Made by a program: the position numbers and the translations under genes. The notes below the pieces were generated by a model, which was given only the letters and a program-made list of their open reading frames with translations, was not told the origin of the DNA and ran no database searches. Shown piece after piece: positions 1 to 10,485 of a stretch of 64,000 nucleotides of DNA; the first letter of the stretch is position 1, and the number at the start of each line of letters is the position of its first letter. The DNA comes from Bog-473 sp963719485 (lineage in GTDB: Bacteria > Actinomycetota > Acidimicrobiia > Acidimicrobiales > RAAP-2). Location of the stretch: positions 620,001 to 684,000 of the forward strand of contig OY970387.1 of NCBI GenBank assembly GCA_963719485.1. The letters are read 5' to 3'.

Positions 1-1379
1 GCCGGGGTCGCCTCGACGTCGTTGAACACGAAGGCGACCTCCATGCCGTGACCCGCCTTGAGCCGACCGTCGAGGGCGTCGCTCTCGTAGGCGAACTGGT
101 ACATGAAGACCGGCGCCGGGCCGCTCATGGCCTTTCGTTCGGCGATGTGGACCGAGTCCAGCCACATGGCATCGGTTGAGATCAACGGGTCGAGCAGATC
201 CTTCGGTTCGGCCGAGGGCCGCGTCCGCCCGTAAAGAGCGACCACACCGCGGCCCTTCTCGCCGCGGATAGCGGTGGCGATGCCCTCGACATCCGCCCGC
301 GTCACGTCGTTGCTGGGATACATCATCATCCACATCGACGACTCGTCCTTGTTGTTGCCGATGATCAGCGGGACGGAGGCCGAATACTGTGGAGCGACGG
401 GGTCGAAGGGGTGCCGGGGAAGCGCGACGCCGTCGACGACGGGGCCGATGTCCCAGAGCGGGCCGCCATGGGCCACGCCCACCAGGAACTTCTTCAGCCG
501 GTCCTGCTCCACCTCGCCGGCGCCCGATGCATCAGCAGCCACGTCGCGGAGAACCTTTTCCTGGGCCTCGATCAGCCGGCCCACGGGAAACTCGTCGAGG
601 TCATGCGCCTTCACGCCCAGCTCCCAGAGGAACCGCTCGGCGAACTGTGTCGCACGACCGGCGTCGACGCCCCGCACGTAGGGTCCGCTCTCGACGATCG
701 CCTTGTGGAACAGACCTTCCGCCGCCGGCATGGCCAGCAGCGTGGACGTCTTCATTCCCCCACCCGAGCACCCGGACACCGTCACGTTGGCCGGGTCGCC
801 GCCGAAACCGCCGATGTTGTCTCGCACCCAAGCGAGCGCGGTCACGATGTCGAGCATCCCCGCGACCCCGGAACTTGCGTACCGGTCGGGGACGAGTTGG
901 TCGAGATACAAGAAGCCGAGGACACCCAGACGGTGGTTGAGCGTCACCACCACCACATCGCCCCGGCGCGCCAAGCTCGCGGCTTCGCGCCCGGACCCGG
1001 TGCCGAGGTTGAACGGAGAACCATGGAGCCACACCAGCACGGGCCGCTTCCCGTCATCGAGATTGGGTGTCCACACGTTCACGACGAGGCACTCCTCGCC
1101 CATGGGCGGCAGCTGGTTCGTGCCGGCGCCACCGAGCTCGCGGAGTTCGCGGAGTTCGCTCGGGATCACGTTGGACAGGTCCATCACGACCTGGGGCGCT
1201 GTCGGACCCCATGCCGTCGCCTCACGGATACCGCCCCAATCGCGTGGCGGCGACGCCGGGCGGAACCGCGCGCCCGTCGCGGTACACGACCCGTAGGGAA
1301 CACCACGGAACACATGGACTCCGGACTCCATTGTGCCGGAGACCTTTCCGTGGTTCGTCTCGACGACTCCATCGTTCAC
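1..1379 (-). CDS. Type-B carboxylesterase family hydrolase (3' part outside window)
   Basis: An alpha/beta-hydrolase of the carboxylesterase type-B family, expected to split carboxylic esters. About 459 residues are visible and no stop is reached, so the C-terminus lies beyond the window edge. The family signature reads EECLVVNVWTP (residues 95-105), the oxyanion loop is HGS (119-121; usually HGG) and the nucleophile elbow is GCSGG with Ser205. The GTG start is preceded by AGGGGG about 9 nt upstream. It is the last visible gene of the operon that begins at 8090, 46 nt after the P450 stop. No signal peptide is visible, so it is probably cytoplasmic. The substrate is unknown; the P450 neighbour suggests an ester or lactone intermediate (inference). 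Confidence 0.88.
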   Translation of the reverse strand, partial: MNDGVVETNHGKVSGTMESGVHVFRGVPYGSCTATGARFRPASPPRDWGGIREATAWGPTAPQVVMDLSNVIPSELRELRELGGAGTNQLPPMGEECLVVNVWTPNLDDGKRPVLVWLHGSPFNLGTGSGREAASLARRGDVVVVTLNHRLGVLGFLYLDQLVPDRYASSGVAGMLDIVTALAWVRDNIGGFGGDPANVTVSGCSGGGMKTSTLLAMPAAEGLFHKAIVESGPYVRGVDAGRATQFAERFLWELGVKAHDLDEFPVGRLIEAQEKVLRDVAADASGAGEVEQDRLKKFLVGVAHGGPLWDIGPVVDGVALPRHPFDPVAPQYSASVPLIIGNNKDESSMWMMMYPSNDVTRADVEGIATAIRGEKGRGVVALYGRTRPSAEPKDLLDPLISTDAMWLDSVHIAERKAMSGPAPVFMYQFAYESDALDGRLKAGHGMEVAFVFNDVEATP

Positions 1380-1425
1380 GACTGGTTCCCCCTCTCGAAC
1401 GCGAGGAGTCCGCTTGCGCCTGGGT

Positions 1426-2634
1426 TCATATCCGGACGACCAGCTCCGAGAAGCCCCGAGCCACCAGGTTCGGGCGCATCACCGGCTCGTGCTCGGACGA
1501 CAACGACATCTCGGGGAAGCGCTCGAAGATCTTCAGCACGGCGAGCTGTGCCTCCAGTCGGGCCAGAGCGGCGCCCAGGCAGTGGTGACGTCCCAGGCCG
1601 AAGCTCAGGTGGCGGTTGTCCGAACGCTCGATGTCGAAGGAGCCGGGGTCCTCGAACTCCTCGGGGTCCCGGTTGGCGGCCGCCACGAGGGGGACGACGG
1701 GGTCGCTCGGATGCAGCGTCGCGCCACCGATCTCGGTTTCCTCGACGATGACGCGTGGCCTCGTGAGGTGCACCGGCGGGTCGAGCCGCAGCACCTCCTC
1801 AATGGCGCTCCGGATCAGTTCCGGGTCCTCCCGCAGCTTCGCCAGTTCGTCGGGGTGGCTCAGGAGTTCGTAGATCGCGTTCGCGATGAGGCTGGTCGTC
1901 GTCTCGAAGCCGGCCACGAGGAGGAGTCCGGTGTTGGCGACGAGCTCGTCCTCGCTGGCCACGCGTCCGTCCTCGGTCGCCTCGATCAACCGAGTCATGA
2001 GATCGTCGGTGGGCTGGCCTCGCTTCAGCTCGACGAGGAAGGAGCAGTAGTCGCGCAGAAGCTGCACCGCCGCAATCCGCTCGTCCATGCCCACGTCGGG
2101 ATCAACGGTGCGGACGACCTCGTGCCCGATCTCCACGAAGCGGTGGTGCTCCGAGGGATCGACGCCCAGCATGTCGCAGATCACGAGGATGGGAACCAGC
2201 AGCGCGTAGTCCGCCACGACATCGACCGTCGGGCCGGCAAAGCCATCGAGTAACTGGTCGATGATCTCGGCGATCTTGGGCTTGCTGGCCTCGACCGAAG
2301 TGGGCGTGAACGCCCGATTGACCAGCGAACGGAGCCTGGTGTGCTCAGGAGGGTCGCAATCGATCATCATGCGGCCCTTTTGATTCTCCTCGAGCTGGTG
2401 CACGCGTTCGGCCGGATCGTCCGAAAGCCTCTGTTGGAAAGCCGCCGACTTCGTCATGTCGTAGCTCGGCTGCGTCCGGTAGATCGCGCAGCAGTCCTCG
2501 AAGCGGCTGAAGTACCAGACGCCTTCCGGCGATCGCCAGGCTGGAGCTTCCTCCCGCATCCTCTCGTAGACGGGATAGGGATGCGTGCGCAGCCCGGCAT
2601 CGGACGGGTCGAACAGGACCTCATTCTCCGGCAT
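1426..2634 (-). CDS. Cytochrome P450
   Basis: Soluble bacterial P450 of 402 residues, normal for the family. The I-helix motif is AGFETT (241-246), the ExxR is in EEVLR, and the heme loop is FGLGRHHCLG with the thiolate Cys near 352. It would hydroxylate an organic substrate using electrons from a ferredoxin; the only ferredoxin gene in view is at 15921. An upstream in-frame start exists at 2676, but the ATG at 2634 has AGGAGG directly upstream and gives the usual N-terminus, so I chose it. That start overlaps the end of the EthD-like gene by 14 nt, so the two are probably translated together. Substrate not predictable from sequence. Confidence 0.93.
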   Translation of the reverse strand: MPENEVLFDPSDAGLRTHPYPVYERMREEAPAWRSPEGVWYFSRFEDCCAIYRTQPSYDMTKSAAFQQRLSDDPAERVHQLEENQKGRMMIDCDPPEHTRLRSLVNRAFTPTSVEASKPKIAEIIDQLLDGFAGPTVDVVADYALLVPILVICDMLGVDPSEHHRFVEIGHEVVRTVDPDVGMDERIAAVQLLRDYCSFLVELKRGQPTDDLMTRLIEATEDGRVASEDELVANTGLLLVAGFETTTSLIANAIYELLSHPDELAKLREDPELIRSAIEEVLRLDPPVHLTRPRVIVEETEIGGATLHPSDPVVPLVAAANRDPEEFEDPGSFDIERSDNRHLSFGLGRHHCLGAALARLEAQLAVLKIFERFPEMSLSSEHEPVMRPNLVARGFSELVVRI

Positions 2635-3349
2635 GTTCCTCCTCGTGGACGTCGTTGGGAGAGAGCACTTCCTCACGCACTGCCATGAACCAGCGTTCGC
2701 CGATCAGGTCCTCGTCGCCCGCCGCACCCAGGTTCTCTGCGAACCATTCGACACGCCGGCGGAGGCCGGGCACGTCGTCGAAGTAGACCTCGTTGACCGC
2801 GTCGTAGGTCCAGTCGCCCTCCTCCCGCGGCAGTGGGTGGTTCTGGACGTACGCGAGGCCCCGAACCTCCTCCGGGATGATGATGTCGGGCCCGCCGCCC
2901 GGACGTGGTGCGCGGCCGGCATGGCTCCGCCACCGCTCTGCGAAACCGGCTGGCGTCAGGCCGTCGGCCCGGCGGGCGATCGCCATGTGCTTCAACTTCT
3001 CGCCCCCCTCCTGCCAGCGACGGGAGAGCCACTCGTCGCCGCGCAGCACCACCTCCTCCGCCACGACCACAGCAGGAGCCCCGACCGGCCGCGGCGAGGA
3101 TGCGACCACCTCGGCCCACCAGCACTCGTAGCGGTCGAGATGATCAGGGTCGCTGAACCAGTCGAGTCGTACCCCGTCGTGCTTCGGCTCGGGCATGCCG
3201 TCGCGCAGCGGTGTACACACCGCGCTGCGGACCGGCCGGGCCTCGCCGGGGACGTCGGGCCCGCGGTGGGCCGCCTCGCGCCAGACCGCCGAGAACTCCC
3301 CCCCCGGGACATCGGGCGGTCTGGTGGCGAACTCCATCCGCTTGATCAC
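2621..3349 (-). CDS. EthD-like dimeric alpha-beta barrel protein
   Basis: A 242-residue protein resembling EthD-type ferredoxin-like folds. The clearest part is the second half, with a KHMAIARRADGLTPAGFAERW segment (near residue 120) typical of EthD domains, followed by an acidic, Trp-rich C-terminus. The length suggests two tandem domains. EthD proteins accompany P450 systems in ether and aromatic degradation, usually with poorly defined chemistry. Here it lies between the oxidoreductase and the P450. The GTG start overlaps the upstream stop as GTGA (3346-3349), implying translational coupling. A role in handling a P450 substrate or product is inference. Confidence 0.72.
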   Translation of the reverse strand: MIKRMEFATRPPDVPGGEFSAVWREAAHRGPDVPGEARPVRSAVCTPLRDGMPEPKHDGVRLDWFSDPDHLDRYECWWAEVVASSPRPVGAPAVVVAEEVVLRGDEWLSRRWQEGGEKLKHMAIARRADGLTPAGFAERWRSHAGRAPRPGGGPDIIIPEEVRGLAYVQNHPLPREEGDWTYDAVNEVYFDDVPGLRRRVEWFAENLGAAGDEDLIGERWFMAVREEVLSPNDVHEEEHAGE

Positions 3350-6300
3350 GCCGGGACAGCTGAAACGCTGCGCAGCTCGGTGAGTTCGCCTCGCCAGCGT
3401 TCGACAGCTTGCTCCTTGACGGGCCCGTACCCCTTGATGCCCATGACGGATTCGGCGATGCGACAGCGCGTTGCATACGGGAGCTCGGACCGGCCCATGG
3501 TGGTCTCCACGATCTCCCGGTATTCGCGGATCAGCGCACGCTCCATCCGGCGATCACGGTCCCACCCGAAGACGTCCAACGGGGTGCCGCGGAGCCTCTT
3601 CATGCGGCGCAGCGCATGGAACGCGATTCGATAGGTCGTCCCCATCGGGAGCTTCTTTTGCATGCCGGCGCGGCGCAGCACCGGCGGATGCAGGTGATAC
3701 GTCACCGCGTACGGGCCGGTGATCCCGAGCTGACGGGCCACCTCGTCGTAGTCGACCTGCAGGTGGAGCCGGGCCACCTCGTACTCGTCCTTGTAGGTGA
3801 GCAGCTTGAACCACCCCTCGGCGACCGCTGTCGTGATCGCCCAACCGTGGCCCTCGTCGTCCCCTGCCGCCGCGGTCTCGACGAGGTCGAGGAACTCGGC
3901 GGCTCGGGTCGTGTCCTGGTAGTCGATGACCTGCGCGGCTCGGCGTTGCAGGAGCTCCCGCAGCACGGGCGGGAGCCGTCGTCCGTCGACCAGCGGCCCA
4001 GCCTCCCGCTGCGCCCGCGGCTCGGCTCGAAGGGTCCCTGCGGGACGCCGTGTGCGCCATTCTCGGCCGCCACGAGTGCGGCGTGCACGGCGTCGGGGTC
4101 CTGCACGGCCCAGCGACCCCACTCGAAGGCCCGCCAATTGTCCTCTCCCGCCTTGCCCTGACGCTGCATCACGTCGCGGAGGCGCTCGCTGGCCAACGGC
4201 AGCGCACCGTGCTGGTACGCAACCCCGAGGAGGATCACGTTTGCGAGCAGGTGATTGGAAAAGAGGCTCTCGGCGATGCGCGTGGAGTCCACGAAGGCAG
4301 TGCGATCCTCGCCCACCTCTTGGCTGACGGCCTTTTCGAGCGCGGAGAGCTCCGGACCCTGAGTGTCCGTCTGGAGCATGCCGGCGGTCGGCGTGACGTG
4401 GGTGTCGATCACCGCGAAGGTCCGCCCCGGTTCGACCTTCTCGAGATGCCGGTCGGCCGCTGCCTGCAGGATGTCGCCCGACAGGTACAGGTCGGCGTGC
4501 CCGGCCCCGACGACCGGAGAGGCGATGGCCTCCTTGTCGGCGGCCAGGCGGAGGTGCGAGACGACGGCGCCCGCCTTCTGCGACAGGCCGGTCTGATCGA
4601 GCCCGGCCACCGCCAGACCCGAGGCCTGTGCCGCCGACTCCATGATCCTGCTGGCGGTGACGACGCCCGTCCCTCCGATCCCGGTGAAGTACACACTGAA
4701 TCCGTGCTCCCCCACCGGTGGGACCGAGGGTGTCCGGAGCTCTCCCGGGGGCAGCGGGTACCCGGCGTCGGTGCGCCGCGCCCCGGCCCCCGTCCGCCAG
4801 GGCCGCGCCCGCTTCGGCGTGACCGTGACGAAGGACGGACAGTCACCCTCGAGGCACGTGTAGTCGCGGTTGCACGAAGGATCGTGGATTGCTCGCTTCT
4901 CGCCGAATTCGGTCTGGACGGGCAGCACTGACAGGCAGTTGCTCTTGACCGAGCAGTCGCCACAGCCCTCACAGACCGCATCATTGATGACGACACGTCG
5001 CGGAGGCTCGGCCAACAGACCTTTCCTGCGCAGCCGGCGCGCCTCGGCGGCGCAGCGCTGGTCGTAGATGATCACCGTCACACCGGGGACCAGACGGAGC
5101 TTCTCCTGGACTGCGGGCAGCTGGTCGCGCCCGAGCACCTCGACACCCCGGGGCCAGTTGGCCCGGCGGCCGTAGTGACGGGGATCCTCGGCGCACACGA
5201 CCACCTTGCGCACCCCCTCAGCGTCGAGGGCCCGCGTGAGAGCCGGCACGTCCATGAGACCCGTCACGTCCTGGCCGCCCGTCATCGCCACCGCGGCGTT
5301 GTAGAGGATCTTGAACGTCACATTGACACCGGCGGCGACACAGGAGCGGATGGCCAGCGTCCCCGAATGGCTCAACGTGCCGTCGCCGATGTTCTGAAAC
5401 AGGTGCGGCTCCGATACGAAGGGAGCGAGGCCGACCCAGGGAACACCTTCGGCGCCCATGGGCGTCGGCGGCAGGCTCTTCATACCCTGATGCCGGGCCT
5501 CGAAGTACATGATCCCGTGACAGCCGACGCCGCCGCCCACCACTGCATCGTCGGGGAAAACCGTGGAACGGTTGTGCGGACAACCGCTGCAGAACGCCGG
5601 CGGGCGGGCCGGCAGGTCCGCCAGTGGGAGCCACCTCTTCTTGGGCGTGGCGGTCGGCCCAGCAGCGAGGTCGGGGAGCAAGCGGACGAGAATCGATGAC
5701 ACGGTCCGGGCATCGAGCTCGCCGACCAACGGCGCGAGCGCGTGGCCGGCCAGATCGCGCTTGCCCGACACGGGCACCGGGCTGCGCGCCTCGTGGAGGA
5801 TGCTCCGGACCTGCGTCTCCACGAACGGACGCTTTTCCTCTATCACCACCAGTTCGTCCACCGTCGCGGCGAACTCGAGGATCGTTTCCTCCACCAGGGG
5901 GTACGTCATGCCGAGCTTGAGCACGCGGAGACCCGCCTCGGCCAGCGCGTCGCGGGCGACCCCGAGGTCGGAGAGCGCCTGTAGGACATCGGTCGACGTC
6001 TTGCCCGCGCAGACGACGCCGAGGCGCCCGGTCGGTCCGCCGAGCATGCGATCGATCCCGTTGCGGCGGGCGAAGGCCTGGGCCGCCCGCAGGCGATCGC
6101 GCACCACGAGGGCCTCCTGGTCGGGAACTGCGTGGGGCCCGATGGTGCGCAGAGGCTGATGGCGCCAGGGGCGACCATCGAGTTCGAGGCCGGCCTCCAC
6201 GGGTCCGAACCGCGCCGTGTCCGCTGTCGTCGTCCCGTTCCCGTCGGCGACGGAGGTGACGACTTTCAGCCCCACCCAGCAGCCGGCGACGCGCGCCATG

Positions 6301-6842
6301 CGGAACGCCTGGATCCCCAGATCGATGATGTCCTGCTGGTCCGCCGGGTACAGCACGGGGATGCAGGCGTCCTCGAAGGTGTACTGGCTGTCACAGGTGA
6401 GGGTCGAGGACTTGGCACTCGGGTCGTCGCCGCAGAACAGCACCACGCCGCCGTTCGGACCGGCCCCCATGGCGTTGCCGTGCTTGAGCACGTCGCCCGA
6501 CCGGTCGAGCCCCGGTGTCTTGCCGTACCAGACGCCGACCACACCGTCGACGCCGTCGTACGGGAGGGACGCACCCATCTGGCTTCCCCACACGGTCGCG
6601 GCCGCCAGCTCCTCGTTGAGCCCCGGCCGGTGGACGACGCCGTGTGCTTTCAACGTGGGTCCCGCCTCCTCGAGCGCGAGGTCGAGGGTGCCGAGCGGTG
6701 ACCCCGGGTAGCCCGACACCATGGTGCCCGTCCGGAGGCCGTCGCGTTCGTCCAGTTGCTGGCGGACGAGGAGGAGACGGACGAGTGCGTCCACTCCGGA
6801 CAGGGCCGTCGTCTGCCCGGTGCCCGACCCGAGGTCGGTCAA
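3346..6842 (-). CDS. Indolepyruvate ferredoxin oxidoreductase family protein (frameshift)
   Basis: Large fused 2-oxoacid:ferredoxin oxidoreductase of about 1,165 residues, near the family norm. In order: N-terminal domain with MVSGYPGSPLGTLD, thiamine-diphosphate domain with CSGCPHNRS and GDGTLSHSG, a Cys cluster CEGCGDC plus further Cys, and a gamma-type domain with GIGGTGVVTASRIM. The family converts arylpyruvates or other 2-oxoacids and CoA to acyl-CoA, CO2 and reduced ferredoxin. The reading frame breaks near 4015-4035: the N-terminal part reads to about 4030 and the C-terminal part (VIDYQDTTRAAEF to the stop at 3346) continues in another frame; one missing base restores it. The start is TTG at 6842, overlapping the previous stop (TTGA). 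Sequencing error is likelier than decay. Confidence 0.87.
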
Positions 6843-8090
6843 GGAAACACCGCTTCGTTGACGTAGGCGAAGACGCCACCCTTCATGACCGCGCGACGCT
6901 GCTCGTGCTCCTGCAGCAGCGTGATGTCGGCGGTCGGATCACCGTCCATGATGACGAGGTCCGCCAGGAAGCCCTCGCGGATCTGCCCGCAGTCCAGCCC
7001 CACCAGCCCGGCGATGTTCCGGGTAGCGGTGTGGATCGCCTCGACCGGAGTCATGCCGATCAGCTCGACGTAGCGTTCGAGTTCGGCGGCGTAGGTCCCG
7101 TGGTGGGTCCACTGGTGTCCGAAGTCCCCGCCGGCGAGGATCCTGATCCCGGCCGAGTGCAGGTCCTGCATGCTCCGGACCAGGCCGTCGAGTTCGCGCG
7201 CGTAGCCCGAACGCTCGAGCCGGTCGGGCGTCATCCCCCATGGTTCCGCATGGCCGTGCACCATGGCGTAGACGTAATGCAGGCCCGGGCAGACCCACAC
7301 GTCCTCCCCCCGGTCCTCCAAGGCGAGCAGCGCCTTGTCGTCGACGAAGCACGCGTGGTGGATCAGCTGGACCCCGGTTCGGGCCGCCATGGCGACGCTC
7401 TCGGCGCTCCGCGCGTGCGCGGTGATGATCGCGTCGTAGCCGGCCGCCTCGTCGACGGCGGCTGTCAACATCTCGTCGTTCATGTAGGTGTCCTCGGACG
7501 GGAACTCGGGCATGATCCCGTCGCCGGAGATGAACAGCTTGACCGCGCGCACCCCCGTCTCGCACTGGCGCGCCACGATGTCGCGCATCTCCCTGGCGTT
7601 GGCCGCAATGTCCATGAGCCCGCCGTCGGCGCCCAGTGCGCCGGGCTCGGTGACCATGGGGCCGCTGGGCACGATCCGGGGGCCGGGGATGGCGCCTCGG
7701 TCGATCGAATTCCTTGGCCAGCACGTCATCCTCGGGCTGCAGCACGCCGGCCCCGATCAGCAGGGTGTAGCCGCTCTCCAGGAAGGTCCGGGCGACGGCC
7801 GCCACCTCGAGCATGTGCCGGTTGGGCGCGGAGCCGGCCACGCCGTCGTGGTCGAAGGTGAAGTCGAGCGGCCAGCTGATGTGGGTGTGGGCGTCGCTCA
7901 GGCCCGGCAGGACCGTCGCGCCCTGCAGGTCGACCACCCGGGCCGATGCCTCGTCCACATCCATGCGGCCGTGGGACACACGGGCGATGCGCTCCCCCTC
8001 AATGAGGACGTCGCCGTCCCTGGGCTGCTCAGCCGGCCCCCCGGCGCAGGTGAGCACTCGCCCGTTCCGGAGGAGAATGCGGTCTGCCAT
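6839..8090 (-). CDS. Amidohydrolase family metal-dependent hydrolase (frameshift)
   Basis: Imidazolonepropionase/amidohydrolase-type TIM-barrel enzyme of about 417 residues. The N-terminal beta-sandwich leads into the metal site LSDAHTHISW (HxH), then a candidate carbamylated Lys in AVKLFISGDG, then HHACFVDD and GGDFGHQW. It would hydrolyse a C-N or similar bond in a cyclic or amide substrate. A single extra G near 7706 splits it into two reading frames; removing it gives KEFIDRGAIPGP and a continuous protein. The ATG at 8090 has GGAGGAGG 8 nt upstream. It is the first gene of the operon running to the window edge, and a GTGA-type palindrome lies about 60 nt upstream. Confidence 0.85.
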
Positions 8091-8150
8091 CTTCGTGTCC
8101 TCCTCCCGGGATCACCAGCCGTCGCCGCGGCTTCTGCCCGCCGGTGAAAA

Positions 8151-8162
8151 GCGAATATTCAC
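8151..8162. promoter_or_regulatory. Palindrome site A (GTGA-N4-TCAC type)
   Basis: GCGAATATTCAC, flanked to give AAGCGAATATTCACTT (7 of 8 positions of the half-sites match). It lies in the 98-nt gap upstream of the amidohydrolase start at 8090. It matches six other sites upstream of catabolic units in this window, so it is probably a TetR-family operator. Confidence 0.6.
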
Positions 8163-8188
8163 TTTTTTACTCTATTGCCCATCGGCGG

Positions 8189-9280
8189 TCACGCCGTCGA
8201 CAGATAGCGGTCGCCGAGCCTCCTCCGGTGGTCGCCCGGAGATCCGAAGAGTGCCCGGTTGAGGGTCGCCCGCTTGAGGAAGGCATGGATCCCACTCTCC
8301 CAGGTGTACCCGATGCCGCCGTGCAGCTGCATTGCCTTGCCCGCCACGTCGACGCCCGCGGTGCAGGCGTACGACGTGGCCATGGAGACGGCAACCCACT
8401 CTTCGGGGTCGTCGGCGACCACGCGCCGAACGGCCTCGGCGATCAGCTCCCGCGACAGGGAGATCCGGACCAGCATGTCGGCGCAGGCGTGTTGGACGGC
8501 CTGGAAGGATCCGATCGGGCGGCCGAACTGGTGGCGCAGCGAGGTGTAGGCAACGGAGGCCTCCAGCATGGCTTCGGCCAGCCCGAGGCTGTCGCAGGCC
8601 ATCGCCAGCGCGCCGCGGTGCCGCACGCGCGTCCAGCAGCTGTCCGCGTCCCCGTCGAAGGGGAGGACCGAGCCGGCCTCCACCACCACCCCGGTGGTGG
8701 TCACCGTGCCGAGGTGCCGCGTCTCGTCCACGAGCGGCTGGGCGGCGACGTCGACGCCGGCCGCTGCCGGGTCGAGGTCGACCAGCACGACGGACGAGCC
8801 CGAGCGGGCCGGGATCAGGAGCCGGTCCGCCGTGGTGGCGTCGAGCACGTCGCCGGCCCTCCCAGTCAACCGGAGTGCCGTTCCCGACGGTTCCAGGGTG
8901 AAGTGGGCATCAGGCGTCTCGCCCTCGCCGCCGACGGGCAGGACGAGCACCACCTGCACCCCCGAGGCGGCGGCGGCCAGCAGCCCGTCGCGGGCGGGAC
9001 CGGACGGCAATGCGCGCAGCGCCCCGATGCCCAAAACGGCGGCACCGACGTAGCCGCTCACCGCCGCCACCCGGCCCATCTCCTCCAGGACGACGGCGAC
9101 CTCGGCGAACGTCGCATCCGCCCCGCCGAGCGGGCTCGGCACCTCCAGGCCGAACCAGCCCGACTCGGCCAGCAGCGGACGTCCGGCGCACGCCGGTGCG
9201 TTGCCGTCCCGATTCTGGGAGAGGACCTGCCGCGCCACGGCGCGCAGGTCGTCGTGGAACTCCGAGTAGTCGGTGCTCAC
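8189..9280 (-). CDS. Acyl-CoA dehydrogenase (fourth of four)
   Basis: Acyl-CoA dehydrogenase of 363 residues, FAD-dependent, introducing an alpha-beta double bond into an acyl-CoA. The C-terminal domain carries RHQFGRPIGSFQAVQH and LHGGIGYTWES, both family signatures. The N-terminal half is divergent, as in actinobacterial FadE subunits that work as alpha2beta2 heteromers with a partner that may lack the catalytic base. The GTG start at 9280 overlaps the upstream stop (GTGA). It closes an operon of Rieske, P450, SDR and four dehydrogenases. Substrate unknown; a bulky ring or side-chain acyl-CoA is likely from the context. Confidence 0.9.
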   Translation of the reverse strand: MSTDYSEFHDDLRAVARQVLSQNRDGNAPACAGRPLLAESGWFGLEVPSPLGGADATFAEVAVVLEEMGRVAAVSGYVGAAVLGIGALRALPSGPARDGLLAAAASGVQVVLVLPVGGEGETPDAHFTLEPSGTALRLTGRAGDVLDATTADRLLIPARSGSSVVLVDLDPAAAGVDVAAQPLVDETRHLGTVTTTGVVVEAGSVLPFDGDADSCWTRVRHRGALAMACDSLGLAEAMLEASVAYTSLRHQFGRPIGSFQAVQHACADMLVRISLSRELIAEAVRRVVADDPEEWVAVSMATSYACTAGVDVAGKAMQLHGGIGYTWESGIHAFLKRATLNRALFGSPGDHRRRLGDRYLSTA

Positions 9281-10485
9281 GCGCGTGGTCCCGGCTCACG
9301 GGGCAGGCCCAGGCCGCGCTCGGCGATGATCGTGCGCTGGATCTCGCTTGTCCCCCCGGGGATCGTCCACTCCCACGAGCCAATGAAGTCGAGCACCCAC
9401 GCTCCGGACTCCCAGCCGGTCGAACGGGGCTTCTGGAGTTGCGCGTGCGCGGGCAGCCCGCAGACCTCGGCCGCGAAGTCCATCATGCGCTGCAGCAGCT
9501 CGCTGTAGACGAGCTTCACCACGGACGCATCGGCAGGCCCGACCTCGCCCGTATCGGCGCGCGCGACCAGCCGCGGCAGAGCCCCCGGAGCGCGGCGATC
9601 TCGGTCTCCATGGCTGCCAGCCTGTCCCGGACGACGGCGTCGTCGATGGGTCGAGCGCCCCCCGATCCCTTCTCCGAGCAGGCACGCACCAGCCACGAGA
9701 ACCCGCCGGCCCGCAGCCGCTCGGCCAGCTCGAGCATCGTCATCCCTCGCTCCGCGCTCGAGGGTCGCCTGTGCCACCTGCCATCCCTCGTTCTCCTTGC
9801 CGATGAGCTGGGAGGCCGGAATCTCGACGTCGTGCAGGAAGACCTCGCAGAAGTGCGACTCCCCTGTGGCCTGGCGGATGGGTCGGACCAAGATCCCCGG
9901 CGCGCGCATGTCGAGCATGAAGTAGGAGATGCCGCGCCGCTTCGGGGCGACCGGGTCCGTGCGGGCCAGGAGCAGGCACCAGTCGGCGAAGTGCGCGCCG
10001 CTGGCCCAGACCTTTTGGCCGTTCACGACGTAGGCGTCGCCCTTTCGCCGGGCGGTGGTCCGCAAGCTGGCGAGGTCCGAGCCGGCCTCGGGCTCCGAGA
10101 AGCCCTGGACCCAGATCTCGCCGTCGAGGATGGCCGGCAGATGACGCCGACGCTGCTCGTCCGAACCGGCGACCAGCAGCGTCGAGGCCGCATGGTGGAT
10201 CGAGACGAAGGCAAGGACGAGCCGCGGCGCGTCATGCCGGGCGAGCTCTTCGTAGAGCACCGTCTGCTCGGCCGCCGACAGGCCCCCGCCCCACTCCTTT
10301 GGCCAGTGCGGCACGGCAAAGCCGGCCTGACGCAGTTCCTGGAACCACTCCTGCTGGAACCGCACGAACTCCTCGTCGGAAGCCCCGGTCTGCCGCCGGC
10401 GCCAGTCCGCCGGGATGTGCGACCGGCACCAGCTGCGCACGGTCGCCCGGAACGAATCGAGATCGGGCCCGGACCGGGTGCTCAC
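9277..10485 (-). CDS. Acyl-CoA dehydrogenase (third of four; two compensating frameshifts)
   Basis: Full-length acyl-CoA dehydrogenase, 402 residues once two indels are allowed for. N-terminal PHWPKEWGG, QGFSEPEAGSDLASL and NGQKVWASGAH are canonical FAD/acyl-CoA contact motifs; the end carries PGGTSEIQR. An extra base near 9752 shifts the frame and a missing base near 9573 restores it. The residues between (MTMLELAERL to AALRGLC) are read in a different frame. The start is GTG at 10485, overlapping the upstream stop as GTGA; an upstream in-frame extension would run through another gene. Probably pairs with one of the neighbouring short dehydrogenases. Confidence 0.88.
   Translation of the reverse strand: MSTRSGPDLDSFRATVRSWCRSHIPADWRRRQTGASDEEFVRFQQEWFQELRQAGFAVPHWPKEWGGGLSAAEQTVLYEELARHDAPRLVLAFVSIHHAASTLLVAGSDEQRRRHLPAILDGEIWVQGFSEPEAGSDLASLRTTARRKGDAYVVNGQKVWASGAHFADWCLLLARTDPVAPKRRGISYFMLDMRAPGILVRPIRQATGESHFCEVFLHDVEIPASQLIGKENEGWQVAQATLERGARDDDARAGRAAAGRRVLVAGACLLGEGIGGRSTHRRRRRPGQAGSHGDRDRRAPGALPRLVARADTGEVGPADASVVKLVYSELLQRMMDFAAEVCGLPAHAQLQKPRSTGWESGAWVLDFIGSWEWTIPGGTSEIQRTIIAERGLGLPREPGPRA

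Noticed and set aside
411..1751. A 446-residue plus-strand open frame
   Set aside because: Opposite strand of the carboxylesterase and P450, whose motifs are unambiguous.
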